This document shows positions 28,133 through 36,489 of a DNA stretch of 64,000 bases, piece after piece; the first letter of the stretch is position 1; each line of letters starts with the position of its first letter. The notes below the pieces were generated by a model. It was not told where the DNA came from, did not search any database, and saw only the letters and a list, made by a program, of their open reading frames with translations. The stretch is from the NCBI RefSeq assembly GCF_026339875.1, contig NZ_JAPEPZ010000001.1, positions 6,324,001 to 6,388,000 on the forward strand, read 5' to 3'. The position numbers and the translations under genes are program-made. Source of the DNA: Streptomyces sp. NBC_01571. Lineage in GTDB: Bacteria > Actinomycetota > Actinomycetes > Streptomycetales > Streptomycetaceae.

Positions 28133-28684
28133 CTACGGTGCGATGCCGACCCTGGGAATCGTCGGGGTCCGACCCTGAGCCGTGTCCTCCCGGCGGAGTG
28201 CCGCGCGGCGCCTGGTCTCGGCCCGGCGGCGGAGCCCCACCCTGGCGGCGGGCACGATCGCGGCGTGGGCCAGTGCCACGCCGACGGTGTTGAGCAGCAG
28301 CGCGTCGATGTCCACGACCTGCCCGGGAACGCCGGTCTGCAGCAGCTCTATGCCCAGCGAGAGCAGAGCGCCGGCGGCGACCGTGCGGACCAGGGACCCG
28401 AGGGGCGAGGCGGCCAGCCTGCCGCCCGCCAGCGGGAGCAGGACACCGAGCGGCGCGAGCAGCCCCAGTCCCTCGCCGATGCGGCGGGCGGCCTGCGCGG
28501 GGCCCAGGGCGAGATCCGCCCTGATGCCGGCGAAGGGGCGCAGGTTGGCGGGGCTCACCCAGGGGACGTCCAGCGGGCGCAGCGTGATCCAGGCGACGAG
28601 CGCGAGATGCGCGACGAGGAGGAGAGCTCCTGCCGCACGGACGCGGATGTCGGCGCTGCCGCCGTCTTCGCCTTGACGTTGCAC
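28133..28684 (-). CDS. VanZ-like membrane protein
   Basis: A 183-residue protein with about four transmembrane helices and VanZ-family traits: an early ITLRPLDVPW, the central NLRPFAGI, PLGVLLPLAG, the SLGIELLQTG helix and VVDIDALLLNTVGV, in which SxxIExLQ and DxxDxxxNxxG are the family motifs. VanZ homologues affect teicoplanin resistance in enterococci; the Streptomyces role is unknown. The N-terminus is uncertain: GTG 28684 gives the best family fit, but the frame is open to GTG 28816. It lies downstream of the afsQ operon on the same strand. Confidence 0.8.
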   Translation of the reverse strand: MQRQGEDGGSADIRVRAAGALLLVAHLALVAWITLRPLDVPWVSPANLRPFAGIRADLALGPAQAARRIGEGLGLLAPLGVLLPLAGGRLAASPLGSLVRTVAAGALLSLGIELLQTGVPGQVVDIDALLLNTVGVALAHAAIVPAARVGLRRRAETRRRAALRREDTAQGRTPTIPRVGIAP

Positions 28685-28831
28685 GCCTCCCAAGACGCGG
28701 TGGTCGGCAGGATCGGTTCCGGCTTGTCGGCGGGCTTGGCGCCCAGGGGTGAGGCGTGCGCCACACGCACGGGTCCCCGGGGCGGTCTCCCGGCTCTCCG
28801 TGGACGCCGTGGACACACACCCGCCCGGCGG

Positions 28832-29461
28832 TCAGGCGCCGTCGAGCGCCGTGGACGGCGGGGATTTCCTGTCGGGGTCGGAGCGGACGTCCGACGTGCA
28901 CTGGTAACGGCGCAGCGGAGTCGCGTCGGGGCCGCCGAGGACCACCGAACCGTCGTCCTCCGCCGCGGCGGAGTCGGAGAAGGTGCAGACGATCTGGGCC
29001 AGGGCCGCCGGGGTCAGCTCCCGGGGCGGGGTGCTCAGCCGGAGCGTGTCCTCCGGCTCCCCGGTGTCCCGGGGGCGGGGTCCGCTCACGGTCATCCCGC
29101 CGCGCACGTCCGTCGTGTACCCCGCCTGCTGCTCCGGAGTGGAGGGCGACTCGGCGAGCTCGTCGAGGAGCCCCTGCGCCACCAGGACGCGCCGCGCGCT
29201 CTCCGTCGCGCCATCGGGGACCCGCACGGACCGGTCGACCGTCACCAGCTGCCCGGAGCAGAGCAGGAACACCTGCACCGGGATACCGCGGGAGGCCTGG
29301 GTGGAGATGTCCGGGCCGGACAGCGTGCACGGCACCCGGGAGGGCGCCGGGCCGAAGTCCGTGGGGACCTGGGTGGAACGGATGCCGCAGCCCGCGAGCA
29401 GCAGCGCGAGGAGGGGGACGGCCGGCCACCGGCGCGCGCCTCGACGTCGTACGGTCGTCAT
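28832..29461 (-). CDS. AfsQ-associated lipoprotein
   Basis: A 209-residue secreted lipoprotein: an arginine-rich N-terminus, hydrophobic core and lipobox LLAGC. The mature domain resembles GerMN-type modules (QVFLLCSGQLVTVDRSVRVP, ARRVLVAQGLLDEL). Its ATG overlaps the afsQ2 stop (ATGA), so it is translated with the two-component system. In S. coelicolor the equivalent gene is co-transcribed with afsQ2 (from memory). Likely role: extracytoplasmic input or modulation of the AfsQ2 sensor; this is inference from coupling, similar to LpqB next to MtrB. Confidence 0.85.
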   Translation of the reverse strand: MTTVRRRGARRWPAVPLLALLLAGCGIRSTQVPTDFGPAPSRVPCTLSGPDISTQASRGIPVQVFLLCSGQLVTVDRSVRVPDGATESARRVLVAQGLLDELAESPSTPEQQAGYTTDVRGGMTVSGPRPRDTGEPEDTLRLSTPPRELTPAALAQIVCTFSDSAAAEDDGSVVLGGPDATPLRRYQCTSDVRSDPDRKSPPSTALDGA

Positions 29462-31035
29462 CCGGCGCTGCCCTTCGTGCCGTTCCCGGTCCGGTTCCGC
29501 TCGCGCTCGTCGTCGGCGAGCAGTTCCGAGGCGTCCTGCGGGAGCCGGAGCGTGAAGACCGCGCCCCCCTCGGCCGCGTTCGCGGCGGTGATCTCGCCGC
29601 CGTGGATGTGCGCGTTCTCCAGGGCGATCGACAGCCCCAGGCCGCTGCCCTCGGAGCGCGGGCGCGACGCACTCGCCTTGTAGAAACGGTCGAAGACGTG
29701 CGGCAGGACGTCCTCGGGGATGCCCGGACCGTGGTCCTGGACCTCGATCAGGAGGTCGTCCGCCTCCTCCCGGACCGAGACACGTACCGGACTGCCGCCG
29801 TGCTTGAGCGCGTTGCCGATCAGGTTGGCCAGGATCACGTCCAGGCGGCGCGGGTCGAGACGCGCCATGATGCCGCGCTCCGCGTCCAGGTCCACCGCGT
29901 CCAGCCACGCGCGGGCGTCGATGCAGGCGGTGATCTGGTCGGCGATGTCCACGTCGTCGAGGACGAGCCGGGCGGTGCCCGCGTCGAAGCGGGTGACTTC
30001 CATGAGGTTCTCGACCAGGTCGTTCAGACGGCGTGTCTCACTGACGACCAGACGCACGGCGGGCTCGATCATCGGATCGACACTGCCGGTCTCCGCGTCC
30101 AGCTCCTCCTCCAGGATCTCCGTCACGGCGGTGATCGCGGTGAGGGGCGTACGGAGTTCGTGGGACATGTCCGCCACGAAGCGGCGGGACGCCTCGTCAC
30201 GGGCGCTCATGTCCTCGACGCGCTTCTCGAGCGCCTCCGCCGTGTGGTTGAACGTCCGTGACAGATCAGCGAGTTCGTCCGTCCCCGACACGCGCAGCCG
30301 GGTGTCGAGCTTGCCCTCGCCGAGGCGGCGGGCGGCGATGCCGAGGCGGTGCACCGGCTTCAGGACCGTGGTCGCGGCGGCCTGGGCGAGCAGCGCCGAG
30401 CCGATCAGCGCGAGACCGGTGGCGATACCGAGCGACCAGGCCAGCGAGTTGAGGTCCTTGGCCTCCGGCTCCAGCGACTTGAGCATGTAACCGGTCGTGG
30501 TCCCGCCGATCACCTTCGCGCCGCCCACCAGGTACGGCTTGCCATGGTCGGTGACGCGCTGCCAGTACAAGTGATAGGCCGCCTTGTTGTTCGAGGAGAG
30601 CGACTGTTGCTTGTTCACCGCCTTCTGGAGGGACGGGGGCACGTCCTCCAGCGTGAAGGTGTCCAGCTCAGAGTTGCCCACCACGGGCTTGCCGCTGCCG
30701 TCCTGGGCCACCAGCAGCACGCTGAAGCGCTGGCTGCTGTTCGCCATCTGCCCCGCGGCGCGCTGCAGTTCGTCCTGTGCCGGACGCACCGGCAGCAGGC
30801 TCGCGTGGTTGCGCATCTCCTGCTGGAAGTCACGCAGCACCGCGTCCTGCGTCCGCGTCAGCACGGCCTCGCGGTTGAGCCAGTACGCGATGCCGGACGC
30901 CGACACCGCGGCCGTGAGCGCGACGAGTCCGAAGACCACGACCAGCCGCAGCCGCAGACTGGTGAACCGCAGACCCGCGAGTATCGCCCTGCGCGCCGCG
31001 GCCCAGCCGCGGAGCCCGTCCTGCGGTGGGGTCAC
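29458..31035 (-). CDS. afsQ2: sensor histidine kinase AfsQ2
   Basis: A 525-residue membrane histidine kinase. Transmembrane helices lie at about 29-50 and 199-220 around a 150-residue extracytoplasmic sensor region; a HAMP domain follows (221-275), then a DHp domain with phospho-acceptor His292 in ADMSHELRTPLTAI, and an ATPase domain with NLIGNALKHG, DHGPGIP and GSGLGLSI. It phosphorylates AfsQ1 and in S. coelicolor links nitrogen (glutamate) status to antibiotic production. The GTG start overlaps the afsQ1 stop (GTGA) and its stop overlaps the lipoprotein start, giving a tightly coupled three-gene operon. Confidence 0.95.
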   Translation of the reverse strand: MTPPQDGLRGWAAARRAILAGLRFTSLRLRLVVVFGLVALTAAVSASGIAYWLNREAVLTRTQDAVLRDFQQEMRNHASLLPVRPAQDELQRAAGQMANSSQRFSVLLVAQDGSGKPVVGNSELDTFTLEDVPPSLQKAVNKQQSLSSNNKAAYHLYWQRVTDHGKPYLVGGAKVIGGTTTGYMLKSLEPEAKDLNSLAWSLGIATGLALIGSALLAQAAATTVLKPVHRLGIAARRLGEGKLDTRLRVSGTDELADLSRTFNHTAEALEKRVEDMSARDEASRRFVADMSHELRTPLTAITAVTEILEEELDAETGSVDPMIEPAVRLVVSETRRLNDLVENLMEVTRFDAGTARLVLDDVDIADQITACIDARAWLDAVDLDAERGIMARLDPRRLDVILANLIGNALKHGGSPVRVSVREEADDLLIEVQDHGPGIPEDVLPHVFDRFYKASASRPRSEGSGLGLSIALENAHIHGGEITAANAAEGGAVFTLRLPQDASELLADDERERNRTGNGTKGSAG

Positions 31036-31709
31036 TGAGGACTGTCCAGCCGGTAGCCGACCCCGCGGACCGTACGGATGAGCGTGGGGGAGGACGGGAC
31101 GTCCTCGACCTTCGCGCGCAGCCGCTGCACACACGCGTCCACCAGACGCGAGTCGCCCAGGTAGTCGTGCTCCCAGACGAGCCGCAGCAACTGCTGGCGG
31201 GACAGCGCCTGTCCGGGACGGCGGCTCAGCTCCAGGAGCAGCCGCAGCTCGGTGGGCGTCAGCTGGAGGTCCTCACCGTTCTTGGTGACCGTCATCGCCG
31301 CCCGGTCGATGACGAGGGAGCCGAACGTCGCCGAGTCGTTGGCCTCGCGCTCACCGCGCCGCAGCACGGCCCTGATGCGGGCATCGAGCACTCGCCCCTG
31401 CACCGGCTTGACGACGTAGTCGTCGGCGCCGGACTCCAGTCCGACCACCACGTCGATGTCGTCGCTGCGCGCCGTCAGCAGAATGATGGGCAACTGGTCC
31501 GTGCGCCGGATGCGCCGGCACACCTCGAACCCGTCGATGCCGGGCAGCATCACATCCAGCACGATCAGGTCCGGCCGCTGCTCACGCAGCAGCTTCAGAC
31601 CGTCCTCGCCGGTGGCAGCGGTGGCCACACGGTGTCCCTGGCGCGTCAAAGAGAGCTCCAGGGCCGTACGGATGGCGTCGTCGTCCTCGATCAGCAACAG
31701 GGAAGGCAC
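31032..31709 (-). CDS. afsQ1: response regulator AfsQ1
   Basis: A 225-residue OmpR-type response regulator: receiver domain with LLIEDDD and phospho-acceptor Asp52 (LIVLDVMLPG), the conserved Thr (LLTAR) and Lys (VVKPV), then a winged-helix DNA-binding domain (LQLTPTELRLLLELSRRPGQ and TVRGVGYRLD). It activates antibiotic and nitrogen genes and sigQ in S. coelicolor through GTnAC-n6-GTnAC boxes. GTG 31709 gives the known 225-residue length and lies 7 nt after CAGAAT (31717-31722, minus sense), so the mRNA is probably leaderless; ATG 31718 is the alternative. Divergent from sigQ. Confidence 0.95.
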   Translation of the reverse strand: MPSLLLIEDDDAIRTALELSLTRQGHRVATAATGEDGLKLLREQRPDLIVLDVMLPGIDGFEVCRRIRRTDQLPIILLTARSDDIDVVVGLESGADDYVVKPVQGRVLDARIRAVLRRGEREANDSATFGSLVIDRAAMTVTKNGEDLQLTPTELRLLLELSRRPGQALSRQQLLRLVWEHDYLGDSRLVDACVQRLRAKVEDVPSSPTLIRTVRGVGYRLDSPQ

Positions 31710-31860
31710 GGACGTCATTCTGGCCCATGGTGAGGGCGTCTTTCGACAGTTGGAGCGCTCCCACCCATCTCTCGCACAGAAGGGACGCATCGGAAGGTGC
31801 CCGAGCGGCCTTACCGCTCTTCTCCGTGATCGCGCTGTGACGCGCCCACGGAGGACCCCT

Positions 31861-31876
31861 GTGACAGGTCTGTGAC
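31861..31876. promoter_or_regulatory. AfsQ1 binding box between afsQ1 and sigQ
   Basis: GTGAC (31861-31865), six bases, then GTGAC (31872-31876) matches the published AfsQ1 consensus GTnAC-n6-GTnAC exactly. A further GTGAC lies at 31837-31841. The 306-bp region between the divergent genes contains nothing else I can call, apart from the promoters. Confidence 0.75.
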
Positions 31877-32015
31877 AGTCGGCGGACACGGCCATGAAGT
31901 GGCCCGGGCAAGCTTTTCGACACAAGCAGGGAAGCACGGAGCGAGCACGGGGCCAGACACGAAGGGCACCGGGCGCGTACGGAAGAAACCGGGACTCCAC
32001 GACGGGGGGCGCGAG

Positions 32016-32789
32016 ATGAACACGCTGCACAGCACCAGCACGAGCGCAGTTGTCACGCGGCTCCACGACGTCACCCGGGGCACGGAGAAGTCCGGTGCCG
32101 TGAGCCCGCGGGGGTGCGCTCGCGGCACCGGGCGTCAGCACACCGCCTACATGACGGTGGTTGACGCTTTCACGGGGGAGAACCCCGCGGCGGCCGCCGC
32201 GGGAACGGCCGGCGGAGCTCACGGGGGAGCCGCGTACGGGGAGGTCACGGGGGAGCGTCGCTCGCTGTCGGAGGCGGAGTTCACCGCCTACGTCCAGGAG
32301 CGCCGCGCCTCCCTGTACGCAACCGCCTACCACCTGACGGGGGATCGTTTCGAGGCCGAGGACCTGCTCCAGAGCGCGCTGTTCTCGACGTACAGGGCCT
32401 GGGAGCGGATCAGTGACAAGGCCGCGGTCGGGGGCTACCTCCGCCGCACCATGACCAACCTGCACATCAGCGCGTGGCGCCGCCGCAAGCTGAACGAGTA
32501 CCCGACCGAGGAACTGCCGGAGACCGCGGGTGACACGGACGCGATGCGCGGCACCGAGCTGCGCGCCGTGCTGTGGCAGGCGCTGGCCCGGCTGCCCGAA
32601 CTCCAGCGCACCATGCTGGTCCTTCGTTACTACGAGGGCCGCACGGACCCGGAGATCGCGGAGATCCTCGACATCAGTGTCGGCACGGTGAAGTCGAGCA
32701 TCTGGCGGTCGCTGCGCCGGATGCGCGAGGACGAGGTCCTCAGCTTCGGCCGTGACGAGGAGGAGTCCTTCGGGGAGCTCGTCGCCTGA
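32016..32789 (+). CDS. sigQ: sigma factor SigQ
   Basis: A 257-residue ECF (SigE/SCO-type) sigma factor. A variable, low-complexity N-terminal 80 residues precede region 2 (YVQERRASLYATAYHLTGDR, AEDLLQSALFSTYRAW) and region 4 (LARLPELQRTMLVLRYYEG, EIAEILDISVGTVKSSIWRS). It is divergent from afsQ1, and an AfsQ1 box lies 140 bp upstream; in S. coelicolor sigQ is AfsQ1-activated and antagonises AfsQ1 function. ATG 32016 is preceded by a G-rich RBS. No anti-sigma gene is adjacent. Confidence 0.93.
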   Translation: MNTLHSTSTSAVVTRLHDVTRGTEKSGAVSPRGCARGTGRQHTAYMTVVDAFTGENPAAAAAGTAGGAHGGAAYGEVTGERRSLSEAEFTAYVQERRASLYATAYHLTGDRFEAEDLLQSALFSTYRAWERISDKAAVGGYLRRTMTNLHISAWRRRKLNEYPTEELPETAGDTDAMRGTELRAVLWQALARLPELQRTMLVLRYYEGRTDPEIAEILDISVGTVKSSIWRSLRRMREDEVLSFGRDEEESFGELVA

Positions 32790-32949
32790 AGGTCTGCGGG
32801 GGGAAGCGGTTCGCGCGGGGAACGGTTCCGGGGGGAGCCGACGGGGGACCGCGGGGAACCACGGGGGAAGCGGAAAAGGTCCGGGCGGACGGGGGGTCCG
32901 CCTGGACCTCTTTTCGTGTGCGGGCCCGGCGTGTCGCCGTGGCCGGCGG

Positions 32950-33582
32950 TCACGCCGCTGTCGTACAGCGGTCCGCGGGGCCGGCCGCCGTGGCCAGCCG
33001 GCCGAGGGCCTCGTCCTTGTCGCAGGGGTGGGCGCCCAGCGCGGTCTGGCGCGCCACGATCGAGCGTTCGGCGCGCATCAGGCGCCAGCCGCGGCGGAGC
33101 AGGAACAGGACCGACTTGCGGCCCTCCTTGAGATCCCGCACGAAGCGCCGGCGGAACGTCGTCACCGGACCGCAGGACAGGCACAGCGCGTCGCCCAGCA
33201 GGCCCAGTTCACGGCAGCGCTCGACGATCTCGGCGGCGAAGATGCCCTCCGCGATGAACAGCGGAGTCCGTTCGATGCGCAGCGCCTCCGTGCCGGTACG
33301 GACGCTCAGCGCGATGTCGTACACGGGAACGGTCGTACGTCCCGTACGGCACAGTTCCTCGATCGCGGCGACCGCCGTGTCCGCGTCCCATGACCGCGGG
33401 TGGTCCCAGTCGATGTCCGAACTCCCGTCCACCAGCGGCAGTGTCGGGTCGTCACCCTCCTTGTAGAAGTCGTCCAGGCGCAGCACGGGCAGGCCGGAGC
33501 GGGCGGCGACGAGGGACTTGCCCGAGCCGGAGGGGCCACAGAGCAGCGCGACGCGGGTCGGTATCGGGGGAGGGAGACTCAC
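32950..33582 (-). CDS. uridine kinase-like P-loop protein
   Basis: A 210-residue nucleoside/pantothenate-kinase-type P-loop enzyme. Walker A is GPSGSGKS, followed by LRLDDFYKEGDDPTLP, DWDHPRSWD (the nucleoside-binding region of uridine kinases), VPVYDIA and the lid-like region TTFRRRFVRDLKEGRK. It probably phosphorylates uridine or cytidine, the salvage counterpart to the catabolic genes in this window; it carries no copy of their operator. GTG 33582 was chosen because the longer frame adds a hydrophilic tail without motifs. Confidence 0.85.
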   Translation of the reverse strand: MSLPPPIPTRVALLCGPSGSGKSLVAARSGLPVLRLDDFYKEGDDPTLPLVDGSSDIDWDHPRSWDADTAVAAIEELCRTGRTTVPVYDIALSVRTGTEALRIERTPLFIAEGIFAAEIVERCRELGLLGDALCLSCGPVTTFRRRFVRDLKEGRKSVLFLLRRGWRLMRAERSIVARQTALGAHPCDKDEALGRLATAAGPADRCTTAA

Positions 33583-33709
33583 GAGACACCAGTCTGACGC
33601 ATCGCCTGGGCGGTGCCGACCCTGCGGGTCGCCGTTGGAGCGCACATCACACCTCAACTACCCTTCGCATCGACCCGATTACTTTGCGCTGCAGAAGGTG
33701 GCACCCGTC

Positions 33710-34117
33710 ATGGCACGACACGCATCAGGCAAGAACCCGACCGCGCGGCGCGCGCTGGTCGCCCTGGCGACCGCGGGTGCGGCACTCGGGGCGGGTGCGG
33801 CCACGGCCGCTGCGGACACGGCCCCGGCCGTCGACGTGCTGCGCACCCGGCCCGCGTCGGTGGGCGACCTCGACCCGCAGGCGGGCCTGGGGGCACTGAC
33901 CGGCACGGTCGGATACGTCGCCGGTCCGATCGCCGGCCTCAAGCCCAACCCGCTCGCGGGCACCGGCGTCGACCCGCTCGACAACGGGGTCGGCACCCAG
34001 CTCGCCGACTTCAAGCCGCTGACCTCGCAGGCCCTGACGCGACCGCTGGCACAGGCGCCGTCGGTGGGCAGTGTGCCGGTGGCGGGGCAGGCGCTGGGGG
34101 TGCTGGGGGGTGCGTGA
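33710..34117 (+). CDS. small secreted Ala/Pro-rich protein
   Basis: A 135-residue exported protein with a basic N-terminus (MARHASGKNPTARR), a hydrophobic core and cleavage near ATAAADT. The mature 100 residues are Ala, Gly, Pro and Leu-rich (TGTVGYVAGPIAGLKPNPLA) without known motifs. Composition and layout resemble the protein at 27372, suggesting a family of Streptomyces surface proteins. AGAAGG lies 9 nt upstream of the ATG. It is divergent from the uridine-kinase-like gene. Confidence 0.75.
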   Translation: MARHASGKNPTARRALVALATAGAALGAGAATAAADTAPAVDVLRTRPASVGDLDPQAGLGALTGTVGYVAGPIAGLKPNPLAGTGVDPLDNGVGTQLADFKPLTSQALTRPLAQAPSVGSVPVAGQALGVLGGA

Positions 34118-34119
34118 GC

Positions 34120-34149
34120 TTCCCCGCGCCCCTCGGGGGGCGCGGGGAA
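34120..34149. terminator. bidirectional hairpin terminator
   Basis: TTCCCCGCGCCCC (34120-34132) pairs with GGGGCGCGGGGAA (34137-34149) across TCGG. A perfect 13-bp stem between convergent genes (secreted protein and aldehyde dehydrogenase-like gene). Confidence 0.85.
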
Positions 34150-34155
34150 CCCGAC

Positions 34156-35055
34156 TCAGTACGACGAGCCCGAGGCGCCCAGTGAACCGGTCGGGTGCCA
34201 GACGGTCTTCGTCTCCAGGAAGGCCGTGAGGCGCTCGATGCCGGGGGTCTTCGCGTAGTCCACAGGCTGTGGACGCAGGACCCGCTTCAGGTTGTCGGCC
34301 GCGGCGATCTCCAGCTCCTTCGCCAGGACGTCGTCCGCGCCCGCGAGGTCGATCGCGTTGACGTCCTGGTGCGCGGCGAGGGGAGCGGCGATCTCCGCCG
34401 TCCTGCCGGAGAGGACGTTGACGACACCGCCCGGGAGGTCGGAGGTCGCCAGCACCTCGCCGAGCGACAGTGCCGGCAGCGGGGACTTCTCGCTCGCGAT
34501 CACCACCGCCGTGTTACCGGTCGCGATCACCGGGGCGATCACCGAGACCAGGCCCAGGAACGAGGACTCCTGGGGTGCGAGGACGGTGACGACACCGGTC
34601 GGTTCCGGGGTCGACAGGTTGAAGAACGGGCCCGCGACGGGGTTGGCCCCGCCCACGACCTGGGCGATCTTGTCGGTCCAGCCCGCGTACCAGACCCAGC
34701 GGTCGACGGCCGCGTCGACCTGGGCGGCCGCCTTCGACTTCGACAGGCCCTCCGCGTCCGCGACCTCGCGCGCGAACTGGTCCCTGCGGCCCTCCAGCAT
34801 CTCGGCGACGCGGTAGAGGATCTGGCCGCGGTTGTACGCGGTCGCGCCGGACCAGCCGCCGAACGCCTTGCGCGCGGCGACCACCGCGTCACGGGCGTCC
34901 TTGCGGCTCGACTGCGGGGCGTTCGCCAGCCACTTGCCCTTGGAGTCCGTCACCTCGTACACCCGGCCGCTCTCGGAACGCGGGAACTTCCCGCCCACGT
35001 ACAGCTTGTAGGTCTTGAAGACACTCAGACGCTGCTCTTCGGACTTGTCAGACAT
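34156..35055 (-). CDS. short, probably non-catalytic aldehyde dehydrogenase-family protein
   Basis: A 299-residue ALDH-fold protein, far shorter than the usual 480-500. It has the N-terminal NAD-domain features (KTYKLYVGGKFPRSESGRVY, WVWYAGWTDKIAQVVGG) and part of the cofactor region (TPEPTGVVTVLAPQESSFLG), but I find neither the catalytic Cys nor the general-base Glu motif. It matches the second ALDH-like half of ALDH16-type proteins. Its ATG overlaps the stop of the full-length ALDH gene by 8 bp (ATGTCTGA), so the two are made together and likely form a complex in which this one is structural. Confidence 0.85.
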   Translation of the reverse strand: MSDKSEEQRLSVFKTYKLYVGGKFPRSESGRVYEVTDSKGKWLANAPQSSRKDARDAVVAARKAFGGWSGATAYNRGQILYRVAEMLEGRRDQFAREVADAEGLSKSKAAAQVDAAVDRWVWYAGWTDKIAQVVGGANPVAGPFFNLSTPEPTGVVTVLAPQESSFLGLVSVIAPVIATGNTAVVIASEKSPLPALSLGEVLATSDLPGGVVNVLSGRTAEIAAPLAAHQDVNAIDLAGADDVLAKELEIAAADNLKRVLRPQPVDYAKTPGIERLTAFLETKTVWHPTGSLGASGSSY

Positions 35056-36484
35056 CGAGGTACGCCTCCAGGCCGTGGCGGCCGCCCTCGCGGCCGAAGC
35101 CCGACTCCTTGTAACCGCCGAACGGCGAGGTCGGGTCGAACTTGTTGAACGTGTTGGACCAGATGACGCCCGCGCGCAGCTTGCCCGCGACGGCCAGGAT
35201 CCGGGAACCCTTCTCCGTCCAGATGCCCGCCGACAGGCCGTACTGGGAGTTGTTGGCCTTGGCGACGGCCTCGTCCGGGGTGCGGAAGGTGAGGACCGAC
35301 AGCACCGGGCCGAAGATCTCGTCGCGGGCGATGGTGTGCGCCTGGGTGACGTTGGTGAACAGCGTCGGGGCGAACCAGTATCCGGAGGAGGGCAGTTCAC
35401 AGGCCGGGGACCAGCGCTCGGCGCCCTCGGCCGTGCCCTGCTCGACGAGCGAGGTGATACGGGCCAGCTGCTCGGCGGAGTTGATCGCGCCGATGTCGGT
35501 GTTCTTGTCGAGCGGGTCGCCCAGACGCAGGGTGGAGAGCCTGCGCTTCAGGGAGTCCAGCAGCTCGTCCTGGATCGACTCCTGGACGAGGAGCCGGCTG
35601 CCCGCGCAGCAGACCTGGCCCTGGTTGAAGAAGATCCCGGTGACGATCCCCTCCACCGCCTGGTCGATCGGGGCGTCGTCGAAGACGATGTTCGCGCCCT
35701 TGCCGCCCAGTTCGAGGGTGACCTTCTTGTCGGTGCCGGCCACCTGGCGGGCGATGGCCTTGCCGACGGCGGTCGAGCCGGTGAACGCGACCTTGTTCAC
35801 GTCGGGGTGCTCGACGAGCGCGGCGCCCGCGTCGCCGTATCCCGGAAGGATGTTGACGACGCCCTTGGGCAGGCCCGCCTGGCGGCAGATGTCCGCGAAG
35901 AACAGCGCCGACAGCGGGGTGGTCTCGGCGGGCTTGAGGACGACCGTGTTGCCGGTCGCCAGCGCCGGGGCGATCTTCCACGCCAGCATCAGCAGCGGGA
36001 AGTTCCAGGGGATGACCTGGCCGGCCACGCCCAGCGGGCGCGGGTTCGCGCCGAAGCCGGCGTGGTCGAGCTTGTCGGCCCAGCCCGCGTAGTAGAAGAA
36101 GTGCGCGGCGACCAGGGGGAGGTCGGCGTCGCGGGTCTCCTTGATGGGCTTCCCGTTGTCCAGCGTCTCCAGGACGGCGAGCTCGCGGGAGCGCTCCTGG
36201 ACGATGCGGGCGATGCGGTAGAGGTACTTGGCGCGCTCGGAACCGGGCAGCGCCGACCACTTCTCGAAGGCCCTGCGCGCCGCCTTCACGGCACGGTCGA
36301 CGTCCTCGGCGCCCGCCCGGGCGACCTCGGAGAGGACCTCCTCCGTGCTGGGGCTGACGGTCTTGAAGACCTTGCCGTCCGCCGCCTCGGTGAACTCGCC
36401 GTCGATGAACAGGCCGTACGACGGGGCGATGTCGACGACCGAGCGGGACTCGGGCGCCGGTGCGTACTCGAATGCAGATGCCAT
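35048..36484 (-). CDS. aldehyde dehydrogenase
   Basis: A 478-residue NAD(P)-dependent aldehyde dehydrogenase with the general base in LELGGKG and the catalytic cysteine in FFNQGQVCCAGSR, plus the oxyanion and Rossmann segments IPWNFPLLM and GSTAVGK. Gene order deoC, this gene, then the short ALDH-like partner (5 bp between deoC and this gene) strongly suggests that it oxidises the acetaldehyde released by DeoC. With its partner it parallels the two-part ALDH16 family. ATG start. Confidence 0.93.
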   Translation of the reverse strand: MASAFEYAPAPESRSVVDIAPSYGLFIDGEFTEAADGKVFKTVSPSTEEVLSEVARAGAEDVDRAVKAARRAFEKWSALPGSERAKYLYRIARIVQERSRELAVLETLDNGKPIKETRDADLPLVAAHFFYYAGWADKLDHAGFGANPRPLGVAGQVIPWNFPLLMLAWKIAPALATGNTVVLKPAETTPLSALFFADICRQAGLPKGVVNILPGYGDAGAALVEHPDVNKVAFTGSTAVGKAIARQVAGTDKKVTLELGGKGANIVFDDAPIDQAVEGIVTGIFFNQGQVCCAGSRLLVQESIQDELLDSLKRRLSTLRLGDPLDKNTDIGAINSAEQLARITSLVEQGTAEGAERWSPACELPSSGYWFAPTLFTNVTQAHTIARDEIFGPVLSVLTFRTPDEAVAKANNSQYGLSAGIWTEKGSRILAVAGKLRAGVIWSNTFNKFDPTSPFGGYKESGFGREGGRHGLEAYLDV

Positions 36485-36489
36485 GGTGA

